A program made the position numbers and the translations under genes. A model generated the notes under the pieces. The model ran no database searches, was not told where the DNA came from, and was given only the letters and a program-made list of their open reading frames with translations. A DNA stretch of 64,000 bases from assembly GCA_013054445.1 (NCBI GenBank), contig JAAMPI010000073.1, positions 1 to 64,000 on the forward strand. The letters run 5' to 3'. Shown here piece by piece: positions 1 to 12,000 of this stretch (the stretch's first letter is position 1; every line of letters begins with the position of its first letter). Source of the stretch: Cudoniella acicularis (Eukaryota > Ascomycota > Leotiomycetes > Helotiales > Helotiaceae).

Positions 1-410
1 CTTTACTAAAAAGACAGCTTCTTCTTTGCCTTCTTTTCCGCGGTTTGTAGTAGCTGGAAAATTAATGATATATAGTCCCTATATACCAGCTATGGTGGTG
101 AAGAGGCAGACAGTGGAATCATAAGTGGAGTGCTTCAAGGAGTGATAAAGTGGCAACCAAAGTGGCGAAATAACATCTGAACCAGGGAGGGGATAGTATG
201 TGCATGTAGGATAACTTTAATTTTTCTTAATAATTCCTATATTTTCTGACACGCGACAATCAAAGCAAAAATATCTCCTTCCATCTAGTAGTTTATCAAT
301 GCACCTTTCCCCTCCAAAACAGATATTTGCAGAATCCACGTCGGCTGTGAACAGTAGCAATGTGGCAATGTGGCTTGTTCTCCAAGGATACACATTTTCC
401 TCTCTAGAGA

Positions 411-881
411 TCATGCCTTACCCTTTCTTTTTAACTCCTCTTCTTCTTCCGCTTGGATCTGGGCGTCGATCTTTGCCCCTCGAGAAGGCTCGTTCCCGTG
501 CATTCTTGCCTGTTAAGGATAAAATCAGCAGTGTCCTTTCTTGCATTTAAATAAGCATACTGAAGAAGTGTCATTGATTTTAGGTACACTTAGTGAGTGC
601 TCAAATTCTCGGCCATATTAGTTCCGCCAAACTTACAGGAAGTGTTGGGGTTTTTTTTCAGCTACTTTGTCTCCTCGGTGTCGTCGTCATCCTCCTCCTT
701 CTCCCTCTGCAAAAATATTAGCATTCCAGTTTAAAATGCAACTCTGGCTCTGAAGCCTTCCGGTGCCCCTAGCCTTCTCTTCTCGAGCGATCTTCTGCTG
801 GTCGATTTCAGATTGACGAACGTTCTTTTGATCGCCAGCCTCGTAGATCTGCGAGTTTCCAACGTTGGATGTGCCGCTCAT
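411..881 (-). CDS. Small conserved fungal hydrophilic protein (tentative three-exon model)
   Basis: The first exon starts at the ATG at 881 and encodes a hydrophilic peptide beginning MSGTSNVGNSQIYEAGDQ. A good acceptor (branch GCTAAT, then TTTTTGCAG) near 708 leads to an acidic segment REKEEDDDDTEETK. A later segment at 503-411 reads MHGNEPSRGAKIDAQIQ followed by an acidic/lysine tail and a TGA stop. As I remember them, the YEAGDQ-type and HGNEPS..GAKID-type motifs occur in small uncharacterised ascomycete proteins, sometimes in the same protein. That is recollection and was not checked. The donor of intron 1 and the junction to the last exon are not certain; the middle exon also has an in-frame TAG at its end, so it could be two separate small genes. 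No function is known to me. There is no signal peptide or membrane segment. Confidence 0.45.
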
Positions 882-1494
882 CTTGAATGACTTTATTTTT
901 ATTTTTGATTCAATTAGAAGTGTACAAGGTCGAAACAAAATACTTGTTTTTGAGGAATGTCACAGAGGTGCGTTGACGTGTGTGCCGTCTTGACGCTATG
1001 GCTTAGTGGGCAAAATTCAATCGACGTCATACTCTGTAGTCTCGAAGCTTGTTGACCGTCGCATCAAGGAATGTGAAATCGTTTTTGAGTCCGAATGTAC
1101 AAATCGGGGTTTCAATACGTTTCTCTTCTGGGGAAACTAGCTCAATTATATTTAAAACTTTTGATGATTTACTCTATACTCCGCAAAGTTAGTGCGGGTG
1201 TAACATCCTCAAGAACCTAAGACGGCTTGAAATTTTAAACCTCCAAATATTTTTGCCAACCTTTTTTTTTGAGTCGACACTCTTTTAATCCTGTTCCCGC
1301 CATCGCTCTATCCCCAGTGATCTGGCGCTCAAGGCTCTCTCTTCACCACATGCTGTACGGCATGTCCCGAAGATATCCCAACCCTCTGGCTAATGGGTCG
1401 CTGGAATATTGCTGATAAAAACTACAAGGATCGCACAGTATCTGTTTATTGTCAGTTTTGGAAATTTTTCTTCAAAGCTCCTGCAGTAGGGTAA
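882..1494. other. Intergenic, no gene seen
   Basis: AT-rich spacer between the small protein gene and the DUF6594 gene. I see no supported coding segment, RNA gene or repeat. It probably holds the promoter of the minus-strand small gene and the 3' end of the DUF6594 transcript. Confidence 0.5.
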
Positions 1495-2688
1495 TTACCC
1501 AGCGGCAGCTCCAAATATTTCATGGCGCCTAGCTTGCGTGAAGAGCGACAGTGCACCAGAAAAGGTGAGTGTGAATATGAGCAACACCCCAATGCTCACA
1601 GTGTATGTGACCTCAAGATTATGGTCAATGGTAAGCTTGTATAAAGCGAACACTGGAAGTATCAGAAGAGCGAGTAATACTAGTGTTACAATAGCAGTGC
1701 TGAAGAGGTTCTTCCGACTTTTGCTGTAATAGTGGAGGTTTGGGTCGTTGGATTTCTCTCGATCGTCTCTTGTGCAGAATATGTACTTGCTATAGTTAGC
1801 ATGGGACAATTTGTTTTATCACTTGGGGTTTAATTCCTCACCTTAAGCCATTTACTGTTGAAGACTTGCAGCATCTTTTCAGTCGCAGCATCAAGCAATG
1901 CCATTTCTCTGCCGTCTCGCAAAGTAATGAGATCTTCCTTTCTATAGATGAAGCCAGCTTCTTCATCAATCAAGGGCTTCTTGTCGAAGATGTAGTTTTC
2001 AACACTCAGATAGTCGCGATCTGCAGGCTTTGGAAGTGCGACCATGCGCTGAGCTTTCGCCACAAAAGAGTCTATCAACAATAAGAGTCATACTCGTTAA
2101 CAAAGGACTTAACATAGCTACCATATTTTTCAAGCTTTCTCTCAATATCATCCAGTATCTCGGTACGCGTCCTAATCCCTGGTTCTTCAATTTGCTCCTT
2201 TCGTCCAGCTGCTTCATCTGCATCTCTTGACATCAGAAGCTTACGGCTTTGCTCAGAGCCTTTCTCAGCATCGTCAGCATCAGCTTTGTCATAGGCATCC
2301 AATTCCCGTTCGAGTTCCCTCAATTGGTCTTGGATTCTCAACAGAATACGGGAATGGAGGTATCCAAATCGCCTGTAGAGCATGAAGTTTTCATCACTAT
2401 CTAGGAAAGTGCTGAGAGAGCGGTAGCCCTTATCCCTATCGTCAACTAAAAATAGGACGGGTTAGTTGGTTCAATGTTCAATTTTCGTGCCACTTACGTT
2501 TTCGAATTACAGCTTTGCGTGTTGATTCTTTATTTGGCTTTGGCTTCTTGCTTTTTTTTGATAGTACAAACTTTGGCTGGAGGTGCTTTTGTTACTGGGA
2601 GAGTACTAGCTTCGGAAAACTTGCTTGAGTTCGTTGGAGAAGCAATTCCTTTCTCAAGGTCAACGTCTGATGGTAGTGAAGAAGCCAT
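1495..2688 (-). pseudogene. DUF6594-type membrane protein gene with two frame breaks
   Basis: The order of segments matches fungal DUF6594 proteins. A basic N-terminus (ATG at 2688) is followed by RRFGYLHSRILL and a charged coiled region, then a PKPADRDYLSVENYIFDKKP block with a RKEDLITLRDGRE stretch, and at the C-terminus two membrane segments and TQARRHEIFGA. Introns are seen at about 2497-2446 and 1841-1786. The frame is broken at a run of eight A (coding strand) at 2552-2559, where seven would keep the N-terminus in frame, and again near 2083, where EYDS is followed by stops while the conserved continuation lies in another frame. Either the gene is decaying or the sequence has indels. Members are small integral membrane proteins of unknown function, often multicopy. 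Confidence is high for the family and moderate for pseudogene status. Confidence 0.65.
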
Positions 2689-3060
2689 ATTGAAATTATT
2701 AAACTATCTAATGAAAAGATTACGAGATCAATTGGAAAGAGTGAGGTTATTATAGATCCGGAATATTTTTCTCTTCCCACACACAGAACTCGGCTGCAGA
2801 TTATTACGCCCTGAACCACTTGTAGTTGGATGCACGATGTGTAAGCCAGCTAGAGGGCAGTGTGATCGAAATGGAGGCTCAATTATCATGTTCTGATTAA
2901 TCGTAAAACTCGATTGGACAAGGAGTTGGGGCACGAATGATGTGGCTCCAGTGAAAGACTTGCCGATCCTTGCTCGGTCCGGGCAAACCTCCATCGAGGT
3001 GCATATTCCGCATGCAGCAAGCCTATCTAAATGAGAGATCCTGCTGAGGAAACCAGTCGC
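2689..3060. other. Intergenic spacer
   Basis: Contains the likely promoter of the DUF6594 gene. An open frame on the minus strand here lacks family-like features, and I do not call it. Confidence 0.35.
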
Positions 3061-3250
3061 CATTCTTGTACAAGTCGCCCTCTGGCGATTTTTCCACCTG
3101 ATAGAAAAATTCCCCAGCCTCGCTCTTTACTCCATATATTTTGACCGCGAAAGATCCTCTCTTTGGGATGCTAAGCCATGCTTCATTTCCTTTGCTGAAT
3201 TTTGCTGTTGACTTGGGTTCTCCAGTTAGCCTACAAATATCCCATCCAAT
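3015..3250 (-). pseudogene. Orphan coding fragment, possible ligand/adaptor-type module
   Basis: On the minus strand an open frame of about 75 codons ends in a TAG near 3027. It reads in part KGNEAWLSIPKRGSF, then GEFFYQVEKSPEGDLYKNG and DWFPQQDLSF. The alternation of a short strand-rich core and a closing basic/acidic tail resembles small beta-barrel modules in uncharacterised fungal proteins, but I cannot name the family. No start codon is in frame. The upstream edge has a possible acceptor (GATGTAG) near 3261, so this could be the last exon of a gene whose first exon I cannot find, or a relic. Confidence 0.3.
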
Positions 3251-3261
3251 GTTGTCAACCT

Positions 3262-3934
3262 ACATCAACAGGAATTGCCTTGTTGCCGACATAATTTGAC
3301 CGGTCTTCGGGCGTCTTCGGCCTCTGGATTTCAGTCAGACAAAGGCAGAATTGCAAAAGTTTTGAGGGACTAGACGTGAGGCTCGAAGACATACCTCGCT
3401 ATTCGTAGCCTTGCTAGAGGGGGGCATCGCGTGGGCTGTCCGAGGCAGTTTTTGAGCTCCAGACTCGGCGGACTGTCAAGAGCAAAGTGAAAATCGGCCT
3501 CACGAACAGCCTGAGTATGTTCTAGTGCAGCTCTTAAGTCCTTGCTGGAGATAGAAGAGGCTCTGCTCTGTCTGCAAGTAATGGCCGGCAAAATGTAGCC
3601 AGCCGCCTATTGGTGAGCGCACTGACAAAGCTTAAGGTCACCACACCACCCCGATGATTATACTCCACATGCCGGCCACTTGGCTAAGAGCATGATGGCA
3701 GTGCATGATCCGCTAGTACTTTGGTTGTTCACCGTTCAAGAACACTGCCTTGTTGCCTGGTAGCCTTGTTTGCCTCGTTTAGAAAAGGGGCAGCCTAGCG
3801 GACCTATGCCAGCGTAAAAACCCGTCGCCACTTTCTTCGTTTGTTCCTTCAGTCAATCAACTTCAGACTTCAGGTTGCATTAATTCTCAGTAGTCCCTTG
3901 GACAAAATCCTCCAACCAGTCAATCCTGTGCATC
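3262..3934. other. Upstream region of the caspase-like gene
   Basis: No supported gene. The 3' part (about 3830-3934) is pyrimidine-rich and looks like the promoter and leader of the plus-strand caspase-fold gene. A 73-codon minus-strand open frame at 3370-3591 has no recognisable features. Confidence 0.4.
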
Positions 3935-5469
3935 ATGTCGCCTCATATAGAGGGGAGTACAGCAGAGCAAACCCCGTCAGGCTCTACGAACAACAAGTCG
4001 CCTATAAGTCCCGCCTTGGGGGCAAAGAATTATCAGGATAAAGAGGAATCTCACGATTCGCGTTTGAAGGCTGTGTTTGATGAGCGTATGGGGTGCGTAA
4101 AGAGGGCAGCGGTTTCCTATCGCAAGGCTGTGGTTCTGCTACTCTCTTGGCACCGCGACATCGATGACCTGCACACCGAAGACGAAGTAAGAAATCAGAA
4201 GCTGCGAATCTTTCCCAAGCTAACTTGCCTAGGTTGCAAAACTTCGACTTGTCTTTGAGAAAAGATTTGGCTACGAAACCGTGACGGAGGTGCTAACTAA
4301 ACACCCTTACAAAACTGCCCAAAGCCAAGCGAACCTGCTTCTTGCAAAGTTCGTCCATGATTATGACGCCCACGACACTCTTTTGATCGTGTACTACGCA
4401 GGTCACGGTAGACCTGGTAGAGCTCGTGGAATTGTGGTATTAGAACCGTAAGATTTGCGTCAAGTCTGTATGACAGGTGCTAAAGTCAAACAGAAGCAAA
4501 TCTCTTGATGATGTCGAAGGAAGCGAATTGCATGAGGTTGTTTGGAACTCAGCTGAGGCCATCATCAATTCAACGCAAGGTGATGTCCTTGTGATATTCG
4601 ATTGTTGCCACGCGGGCGAACTGGACCAGAATGTGCGTTCGAACGTTGGAGTCCGCGCATTTGAATTCATGGCAGCAACTTCAGCAAACTCTACGACGAG
4701 ACAACCCGGAAAAAATTCATTTACAACTGCATTGATATGGGCGCTCAAGGAACTAGCGGATACCGGTGAAAGATTTCTTACCCAAGAGGTTATAACAGCA
4801 ATAATGAGGGCGCCAAACTTCCCAAAAGACCAGTCTCCGAGGCTTATTGATCGCGGACGAGCATGTATTCGGAAAATAGCCCTGACTCCTCTGAATGCTT
4901 CTAATGAAAGTGTGTCATCTAATGCGCAAGAAGAGATTCCTGAAGGCGGGTTCAGAGAAGACTTGAGCATTCGTTTTGTCTTTAGCAAGTCGGTCAGTGA
5001 GAAGATGGTCAGGGACCTTGCTTCTGGACTGAGAAGACTCATCAGCGACGGCGATTTCAAGACAACAGCCGTCTTGTGGGAGGGTATCAATGCCTCGCCT
5101 CCTATTCGTATTAAGTTTCGGGAGGTTGTTGGGCGCGTTATGTCCAGACACAAATTGCACAAGAGAAACCAAAGTGCTGCGACAATCTCATCCGCGGAAG
5201 ACTCACACCCAGAGAGCTTCCCAAGCGCACCTGAGTCGGATGGTGCTGTGACGCCTATAGCGCCGACGGCGAGCGCTGAGCCAGAAATTGGTGAAGATCA
5301 AGGAGCTCCTAGCAAAGTTCTCAGTGTCGACACGGGTCTAAGCTTCCACACACCAATGTCCTCACCAGTGGCGAACTCCCCGAGGAAACGCAGAAGAGAT
5401 CGCCTCACCGATGCCATTGATGAGACAGATCTTCAGCAAACCGCGAAGAAAACCAAAGTACAGAACTGA
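3935..5469 (+). CDS. Caspase-fold (C14-like) protein, stand-alone
   Basis: Exons 3935-4186, 4233-4447 and 4494-5469 splice in frame to 480 residues. The caspase-fold p20 core is visible. KAVVLLLSWHRDIDDL is strand 1. DTLLIVYYAGHG carries the catalytic His at about residue 142. DVLVIFDCCHAG carries the catalytic Cys at about residue 194. This is the HG...DCCHAG dyad of metacaspase/paracaspase-related fungal proteins. The N-terminal 50 residues are Ser/Pro/Asn-rich. The last 130 residues are low-complexity and end in PRKRRRDRL plus AKKTKVQN, a likely bipartite nuclear localisation signal. No NACHT, NB-ARC or repeat domain is attached. Fungal proteins of this type are often effector parts of NLR-like cell-death systems; whether this one is protease-active is inference. 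The second intron could also be spliced at a different nearby AG. Confidence 0.8.
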
Positions 5470-8400
5470 AAACGGTCGAGGGTACCAGTGGAAATTTCAA
5501 GCGCTGAAGTCGAAGGCTCTTACTGAATGACTGGACTATCTGACACCAAAAAATGAGTCACGGTGGTGAGAGTCTTCGCGTGTAACAAAGCATGGTTAGA
5601 CTGAGGTTGGTGAGCCATCGTAAGAAGCATTCCCAATGATAGGGTTGAACTGACTTATGCAGAACTATCAAACTATGTTCAGGCTGTTCTTCAGCAGAGT
5701 GACAAGGCTGTGGCAAACAGAGCGCCAAAAACTCGCTGGATATGGCCTAAATAGACGAAGACGGGAAGGAAGCATTCAGAAACTATTTAGATACACATGT
5801 CGCAATACTGGCAACCAGCCAACTTGAGGATTTATTCTCGTTGGATTGGTCGGTGCTCGATGTACTGCCAAAACCCTAATATTGGGAGGGGGTTGGGATA
5901 CAGTATAGGGCCGATCATAGGTTTCCACAAGTAAAAATTCACTCTCGACTCTCTTCCCGCGCCACTTGACTACTTGGTGAGGAGGATTTCCCAATACTTC
6001 GAGCAGCTGAAGCAGTGCTCCATCCGCAAACATTCCTCCAGCTGGAGCCCTCGGGGCAAGCGAGGGGTAGATAACACACTCAATACATTCACCCAGCCTC
6101 GTCTTCCCAAGTGTGCCATCCCAAGTGTCATGAGGTCTCCTGCTTGCTTCGTACTGCGAACTTCCGCAGTCTTCGAGCAGGAAACCTCGGCACGCAATCC
6201 AATCGCATCTTCCTTTCGAGTGAAGGGGGTGGATGATGATGATGGTGGAGGATTGGCGCCTGTATGCACCTCAAAGCTGACCCCGCCATGTGTTTCTCGC
6301 GAGTGCTGAACTTCTTTGCAACATCAACAAGACCTGAGTCCCGACGCAAAGTCCCATTGCCAAAATGCATCTGCTCGGTCATGAGAGAAGCGGACCTCTT
6401 TCATTTGTAAGACATCTATCCGCCTCCGCTCGCACCCTCATGTCTCACCGCTTCGCTTGGTTGATCTTTGTTTAGTTTCGATGCTCCGATATCAGATTTG
6501 CGCTGCATCGCAGATGCGCCGCGGGGTGGTGTGCGAGCTGCAGCGCACTCCCCACCTGTGGATGCTGCTGGATGCAGTGAAGAGTTTCATGTTTATTCCC
6601 CCCTGGTGGTGAGCAAGCCGTGTCTTTCTGCTGAAGATAATTTTGTCTCTGAATAGCTCTCGTCAACAGAGCAAGACGGCGGAACGATGATGAGAAACTT
6701 CGAGTCCTTCAAAATCGTTGCATTTTTTTTTCTTCTAAGCAAGGCGGCAAAGCTCATGCTCGGGCGATCAAACCGACAATAAAACTATAATCGGAGCACG
6801 TATCAAGTCCCGGGTATTTCCCCCCTGCTCCCGCTACCACTCATTTCCGAAACATCCTTGCTTGTCGTGAACGAGGGTTTGGCTGGCGAATCCGCGCTCC
6901 TCGTCTTCCTCCCAAGATGAAGCCAATTTCAGCGCAACAGCCGCGTGGAAAACACAGCGTCTTCGATTCTTCTACGCGTCTCCTATTTTTGTCACTTTAT
7001 GACGGTTTTCCAAGTCATGCGGTTGCTCTTCGTCCCACGAAGAGAAAGAGGTTTCAAGTTTCAACAATCAAGCCTCAAGAAGGCTAAAGAGCGCTATTCC
7101 CTGGTGAAAGAGCCTCAAAGCTTTACAAAGCCAGCCTTATCGAAAGAGAGTTGTTCATGCACGAGTAGGGCATAAAGGCGCATAATCTTTAATTCGTGCT
7201 CTTAAATAAGAGTTATGATCGGCACAAGAACGGAACATGCAGTTTATGAACGAATCTCAATTGCAACAGTTGGCATGAAGAGACTTTGGTACGCATGAAA
7301 ACGCGGGGCAAGCAGGTGGTGGTTTCCCGTTTCCAGATTTGAGTTTACAAGGGAAGCTCTTCTGCAAGACAATTGGGAGGAGTTGGACAATAATTGAAGG
7401 ATTTCAGCTCTCGTTTTCGTAACCCGTCGAGGACAGCATTGGACGAACATCAAAACTCCAACATGGCATCCCGTCTACGAAGTAGTCGGCTGAACCTTGC
7501 GGATATTGGGATGACAGCAGATACTTTTTCGTTTGTTTGGTGGCATGGCCGCAGGGTTCTCCTGTGCAACAACTGAGCCTGAACTGTGCAACGTCTGCTG
7601 AACCCTGACGGCTGGCCGAGAAAGCGTATCTCAACCTCTAGATCTTTGGTATCCGGGCCCGACAACGTTCATTCAATGCAAACCACAGCATGGAGAGCTT
7701 GAACCACGGAACGAAGTCCAAACTTCAAACGGTCTCCAGGCCATAAAACACAGCAGTCTGCGCATAATGATTGGCCAATTGGCGCAATGTTGCTAACAAT
7801 AATAAGAGTCCCAAGCTCTTTTTTAAACGTTACCGGACTTGAAAAGGGTTTGGATGGTTTGGCTGCAGTTTGGATGTCCCTGGCAAAATGCTGGGCAGCC
7901 CTCATTTCCCACATGGCTGCTAGACTCAACACGGCAGGGTGTCAGAACAGGGCCCTTCTGCAAACCAATGGGAGGTGCTGGAGGGCTCAAAAGGCTCCGA
8001 AAATAATTCTAAACCTCGCCGGGGCGCTCGTCGTCTCCAAGCTTCAGAGCCAAAGCAGTCGGCGACGGCAGAGCAGCAACGCAGAAACACAGAGGATGGC
8101 AGCGACGCAAAGAAGATAGGGTTCTGTATGGCTTCAAAGAAGGCGGGGCAGTGTTTAAAACCACAGGCGCATCACGGTTCACGGTTCACGGTTCGTCCAC
8201 CTCGCGAACCTCGTCGTGTCCGTCTTTAGGACGTGTTCTATGAAGAGGCCTGGCCTAGGGGACTAGGACAGGACTGGGGTGAGCGAGAGCGCTGCTTGCG
8301 TGCATATCGCACCGCATCCGCATCTGCAGAGGGAGCGTTGAGACTTTGCTCTTGACAACATCTCACACAAAATATTTAAATGAACCGCATGCCGCTGACG

Positions 8401-9109
8401 CTGTCGGCACCACTACTACTGCAGAGCTACGGCTGCAGCACAGGAGCACCGGTATTTCGCCCTCCTCAAGTCAACACGCAGCCCGCGGTCACTGTCCCTA
8501 CGGTTCACATTTCACATTTCACATTCCACCATCACCAACACCATCTCCCCTTGCAGACTCTCTCCCACCCTCTCTCACTCTCCAGATTGGCCCTCTTTTC
8601 GGCCTCTGCTTCGTGTCTGCCCGCTGCCCGCACAGCGCTGTAGCTTGACCAGACTCCCTGACTCCTCGCATTTTCGCCGTGCCGAAGCCCAATTTTGCGC
8701 CTAGCTAGCCCATACCCACAGCGTCCTGCAACAACGCATTGGCCATCCATTTTCAGGTTGGCCCTTTCCTTTTTCCCCGGCCTGCACCTGGTTCCTGCTC
8801 CTGCAGACTGCCTGCTCGCCTACTCGCCCGCCAGCAACCGCGACCGCGACCCCCAAGTCGACAGCTCTTACCGGCCACCCGCTTTGTTGCTCTCCGTTCA
8901 ATACCACACTCCTTCAAAACAGCCTCAAAAGTCATTCGTTTGGATTTTCACTTCTTTCACCCTCTCACGGCCTATCGTGACGTGGGATTTTTTGGTTAGT
9001 GAAGGCGGGATATTTGAATTACATCGCCGCCAAAGGAGGAGAAGATCAACAGCGAGGAAGCAGAGAGGCGCGTCGATGAATATTGAGGGCGGTCGATTAA
9101 AAACGAAAT
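5470..9109. other. Gene-poor 3.6-kb region; 3' half probably promoter/leader of the SH3 gene
   Basis: No convincing gene on either strand. Open frames near 5970-6310 lack splice or family support. There are local low-complexity stretches: a GATGAT/GGTGGAGG run near 6230, three tandem CACGGTT units near 8174-8193, and C/T-rich sequence from about 8480 to 8900 typical of long leaders of regulatory fungal genes. A short upstream open frame starts at ATG 9076 and ends at 9171, overlapping the most upstream possible start of the SH3 gene in another frame. Confidence 0.5.
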
Positions 9110-9171
9110 ATGAAGGAGGACCACCGGGACAGAGGACACGAACGTACTATTCACATATCGCCGACCGATAA
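9076..9171 (+). promoter_or_regulatory. Upstream open reading frame of the SH3 gene
   Basis: ATG at 9076 opens a 31-codon frame ending at 9171. It overlaps the 9110 start in another frame but ends before the alternative starts at 9221 and 9278. If the transcript begins upstream, this frame could lower initiation at 9110 and favour the downstream starts. This is inference from position only. Confidence 0.35.
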
Positions 9172-11187
9172 TGCGAACCTGTTTGATATAGCAGAGCCAG
9201 AAGTGCCGCGCAGTCCGGCAATGGCATCGAGACGACGGAGGGATAGCTCAAACTCCAGCAGGCGAAAACAAAGGTCAATGGGCCTCAACAATCGAGCAGT
9301 GTTGCTGTCAATTCTGGCGACCGCGCCAGTCGCAATGGCACAGAGTTGTATCTCGCTGCAAGGGTCAACACAATGCCCTGCCTTCAGTTCCGCGTCTATC
9401 TCGACGACCGATAGCACTGTGGTTGGATATTTGTATGTCCGCTGTCACCTTATGCTGGACGCGCCTCACTAACATTCCGTTCGTAGTCCATTCCTGAAAT
9501 TCGTGTCGAGCACTACGACGTTTGACGAGCAATTGAGCGCATACATTTCCACAAGCTACGTTCAAGAGAAGTATATATATCTCCTACCGTCCCAGGCTTT
9601 TCAGGCAGCCTAACAAAATATGCAGGTACCAAACGCTTCTCGGCTGCGGAAACATCAATTTAACGAACACCACAAACCTCTACGCCCGCTTCACCACCTC
9701 AGTAATATGTAATGCGATAATACAAAATTCCAAAACACCATGTAGTCTGTCGGATGCCGATTCGCGGCCGGTCTGCGCTGCCACATGCGTGAGTTCTCCA
9801 ATCTATCTAGATGGACATCCATATTAACGTAAACTAGGCCGACCAAGCCGAGAGCGAGGCTATTATCATCGCCAACAGTGCTCTCTGTACAAATCCGAGT
9901 TCCAATGCTGATAGCCAAATTAGAGCCGACTTCACGAATTGCGCCTTACCGGCTAACTCACTGAGTGGTTCTTGCATAGATGGTGCCGTAAATGAACCCG
10001 ATAATTGTGGTTTCGGAAACAGCACGGTTGGCCTATGTCAATATTGTGGTTCTGGTGGACAGAACAGTACAGACACGTGCTGTTACAATTCCAAGGCGGA
10101 CCAAAGATGCCAAGGGGTAGTACTACCAACGATCACGGCGTTTATGACCTTTTCCACGAGTGCACCAACAGCATCGTCAACGGTTTCCTCGTCGCCAGCA
10201 TCCTCCTCGTCAGCCGCTGCAGCGTCCGCGAATGTTCAGAAAAGTCTTTCTGGAGGTGCTATTGCTGGAATTGTCATTGGATCCATTGCGGGGGCTGCCG
10301 TTGTCGGAGTGTTACTATTTCTCTTGTTCCTTTGCCTCCGAAAAAGACGTGGAAGCCAAAATGGAAGCGTCTTCAATCAGCCATCTCCAGCAAGGAGGGG
10401 TCAAGCTATGGCCTACAATGCCGTAGGCTCTACAAACACTCCTGAAGGATACGAAGTTCTTCCAGGCGGACGAATTGCACGAATGTCGGCTTTGGAGGGC
10501 CCAACAGACTCATCACCACCTCGAGGAGACGGCGCAGGAGTTTCAGCTGCCAGTGCTGCTGCGGGGTACGCAGCCGGACGGAGTAGGAGACATCATGAAT
10601 CGTCATCGGATGAGTACAGTCCGATCTCGAATAATCAGGGAGGAGTTCTAAGACCTCCACCAACCGCGCGTCGGAACGGTTCTCTATCTAGCAGTTCAGC
10701 TCTTGGATTTGATGACCCAGGATCTCCGCGTTCTGGAAGCGGCGGCGACATGTCATCTCCCCCAGGAGTAGCCAGCCAACAGTCAGAGCAATTACCTTTT
10801 TTCAAGGACTATTATTCATCCGATGAAATACACCCAGGGGACAAAGTCGCAACGTTATGGGCTTACCAACCACGCGCAGGAGATGAGTTCGCTTTGGAAC
10901 GTGGTGATATGCTCAAGGTTGTCGGTATATGGGATGATGGCTGGGCCACGGGGGTCATGATCAACGAGCGAGCAGAGGAGTGGGATGCGAAACGAAACGC
11001 GCAACGAGACAGCGGTGTGTCACACACGTCGGGTCGGCGAGACGACTCGCCGAACGTCAGCGGCGAGATTAAAGCATTCCCCCTGGTTTGCGTCTGTCTA
11101 CCTGACCATTGGAGAAAGACCATTGAAGGCGATGGCTCGACAGAAACCGGCTCTAGTGCTCCTCAACAACACGGCGGCAACACATGA
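9110..11187 (+). CDS. Single-pass plasma-membrane SH3-domain protein
   Basis: Exons 9110-9432, 9487-9570, 9626-9788 and 9838-11187 join in frame (639 residues from the first ATG). A hydrophobic segment LLSILATAPVAMA at about residues 64-77 looks like a signal peptide; starts at 9221 or 9278 would place it at the N-terminus and may be the real ones. A Cys-rich ectodomain follows (QSCISLQGSTQCPAF, then several CxxC-like pairs), then a Ser/Ala/Thr-rich stalk and one membrane helix at about 331-356 (AGIVIGSIAGAAVVGVLL) with the stop-transfer LRKRR. The cytosolic tail is disordered and ends in an SH3 domain from about residue 525 (ATLWAYQPRAGDEFALERGD, then DDGWATGV). The architecture is that of fungal Fus1-like membrane SH3 proteins linked to polarity and fusion; the exact role here is inferred. 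Confidence 0.85.
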
Positions 11188-12000
11188 TGCTCCGACTTAA
11201 TGGCCTCTTGATTTTTTGTTTTCTACGGCTTCATGATGGTGTTACATTTCGGTAAAGGAGTTCGGAGCTTTCGCATTTTTGCCTGTTTGAAGGACACTTA
11301 CCAATATCACATCCGCTTCAATCGCAATCACGAATCACCAGACGCAGGAGCGCTACACATACTCACCACCCATTATGGCCCCTCTTCCTCTATTGACGCC
11401 TCTTACACTATAGACCTATGATTCGCATAGCATATTGCATTCACCACATGCTGAGCATTGCAACCTCCAGCTTATACGCTGTTAGAGGATCAGCTCTAAT
11501 AATATTACAACAACGCAGCATGTGTATTTTCTTTAACAGAAGTATACATGGGCATACACTATAAACTTTCCTTTCTATATACCCAAATTCTTGTATTCAT
11601 TGTTTGATAGCGACGAAGATTCGTGACAGCCTTGCATGCTGAGTGGATGGTGAACGGTTTTGATGAGATATGTTTGAAGAAGGCTTTGAGGAATGAGCAG
11701 AGCTTGGGGTGGTTGGAAGTAGGATAATCGGCGGCATTGGTGTTAGCCCTGAAAGTGGCTTTTTAGATAGGAAAAGGGGAATACAGATGTATGAATGTGT
11801 GTGTTTAGTCTCACTTGTTGCCTCCTATTTGACTTGTGGATTTAATCTACTAATGTTATTCATTAACGCCACAAAGCAAGCAAACCTACCTTGTAGGGAC
11901 CCAGCATATAAACGCCCGAAAAAGCACAACGGGGTATTCAAGTTGAGACTATCTCATAGCATCAGAAAACCTTCGCCCAAATATACGCAGCAGAGTTATT
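11188..12000. other. Intergenic between SH3 gene and GMP synthase relic
   Basis: AT-rich 3' region of the SH3 gene followed by spacer. No gene, RNA or repeat is supported. Confidence 0.5.

Noticed and set aside
5970..6310. Open frames of about 100 codons on both strands
   Set aside because: No motif, no splice support and composition typical of chance open frames in GC-richer spacer.
8346..8750. Overlapping open frames in C/T-rich sequence
   Set aside because: Low-complexity Ser/Pro/His translations reflect the pyrimidine-rich leader of the SH3 gene rather than coding.
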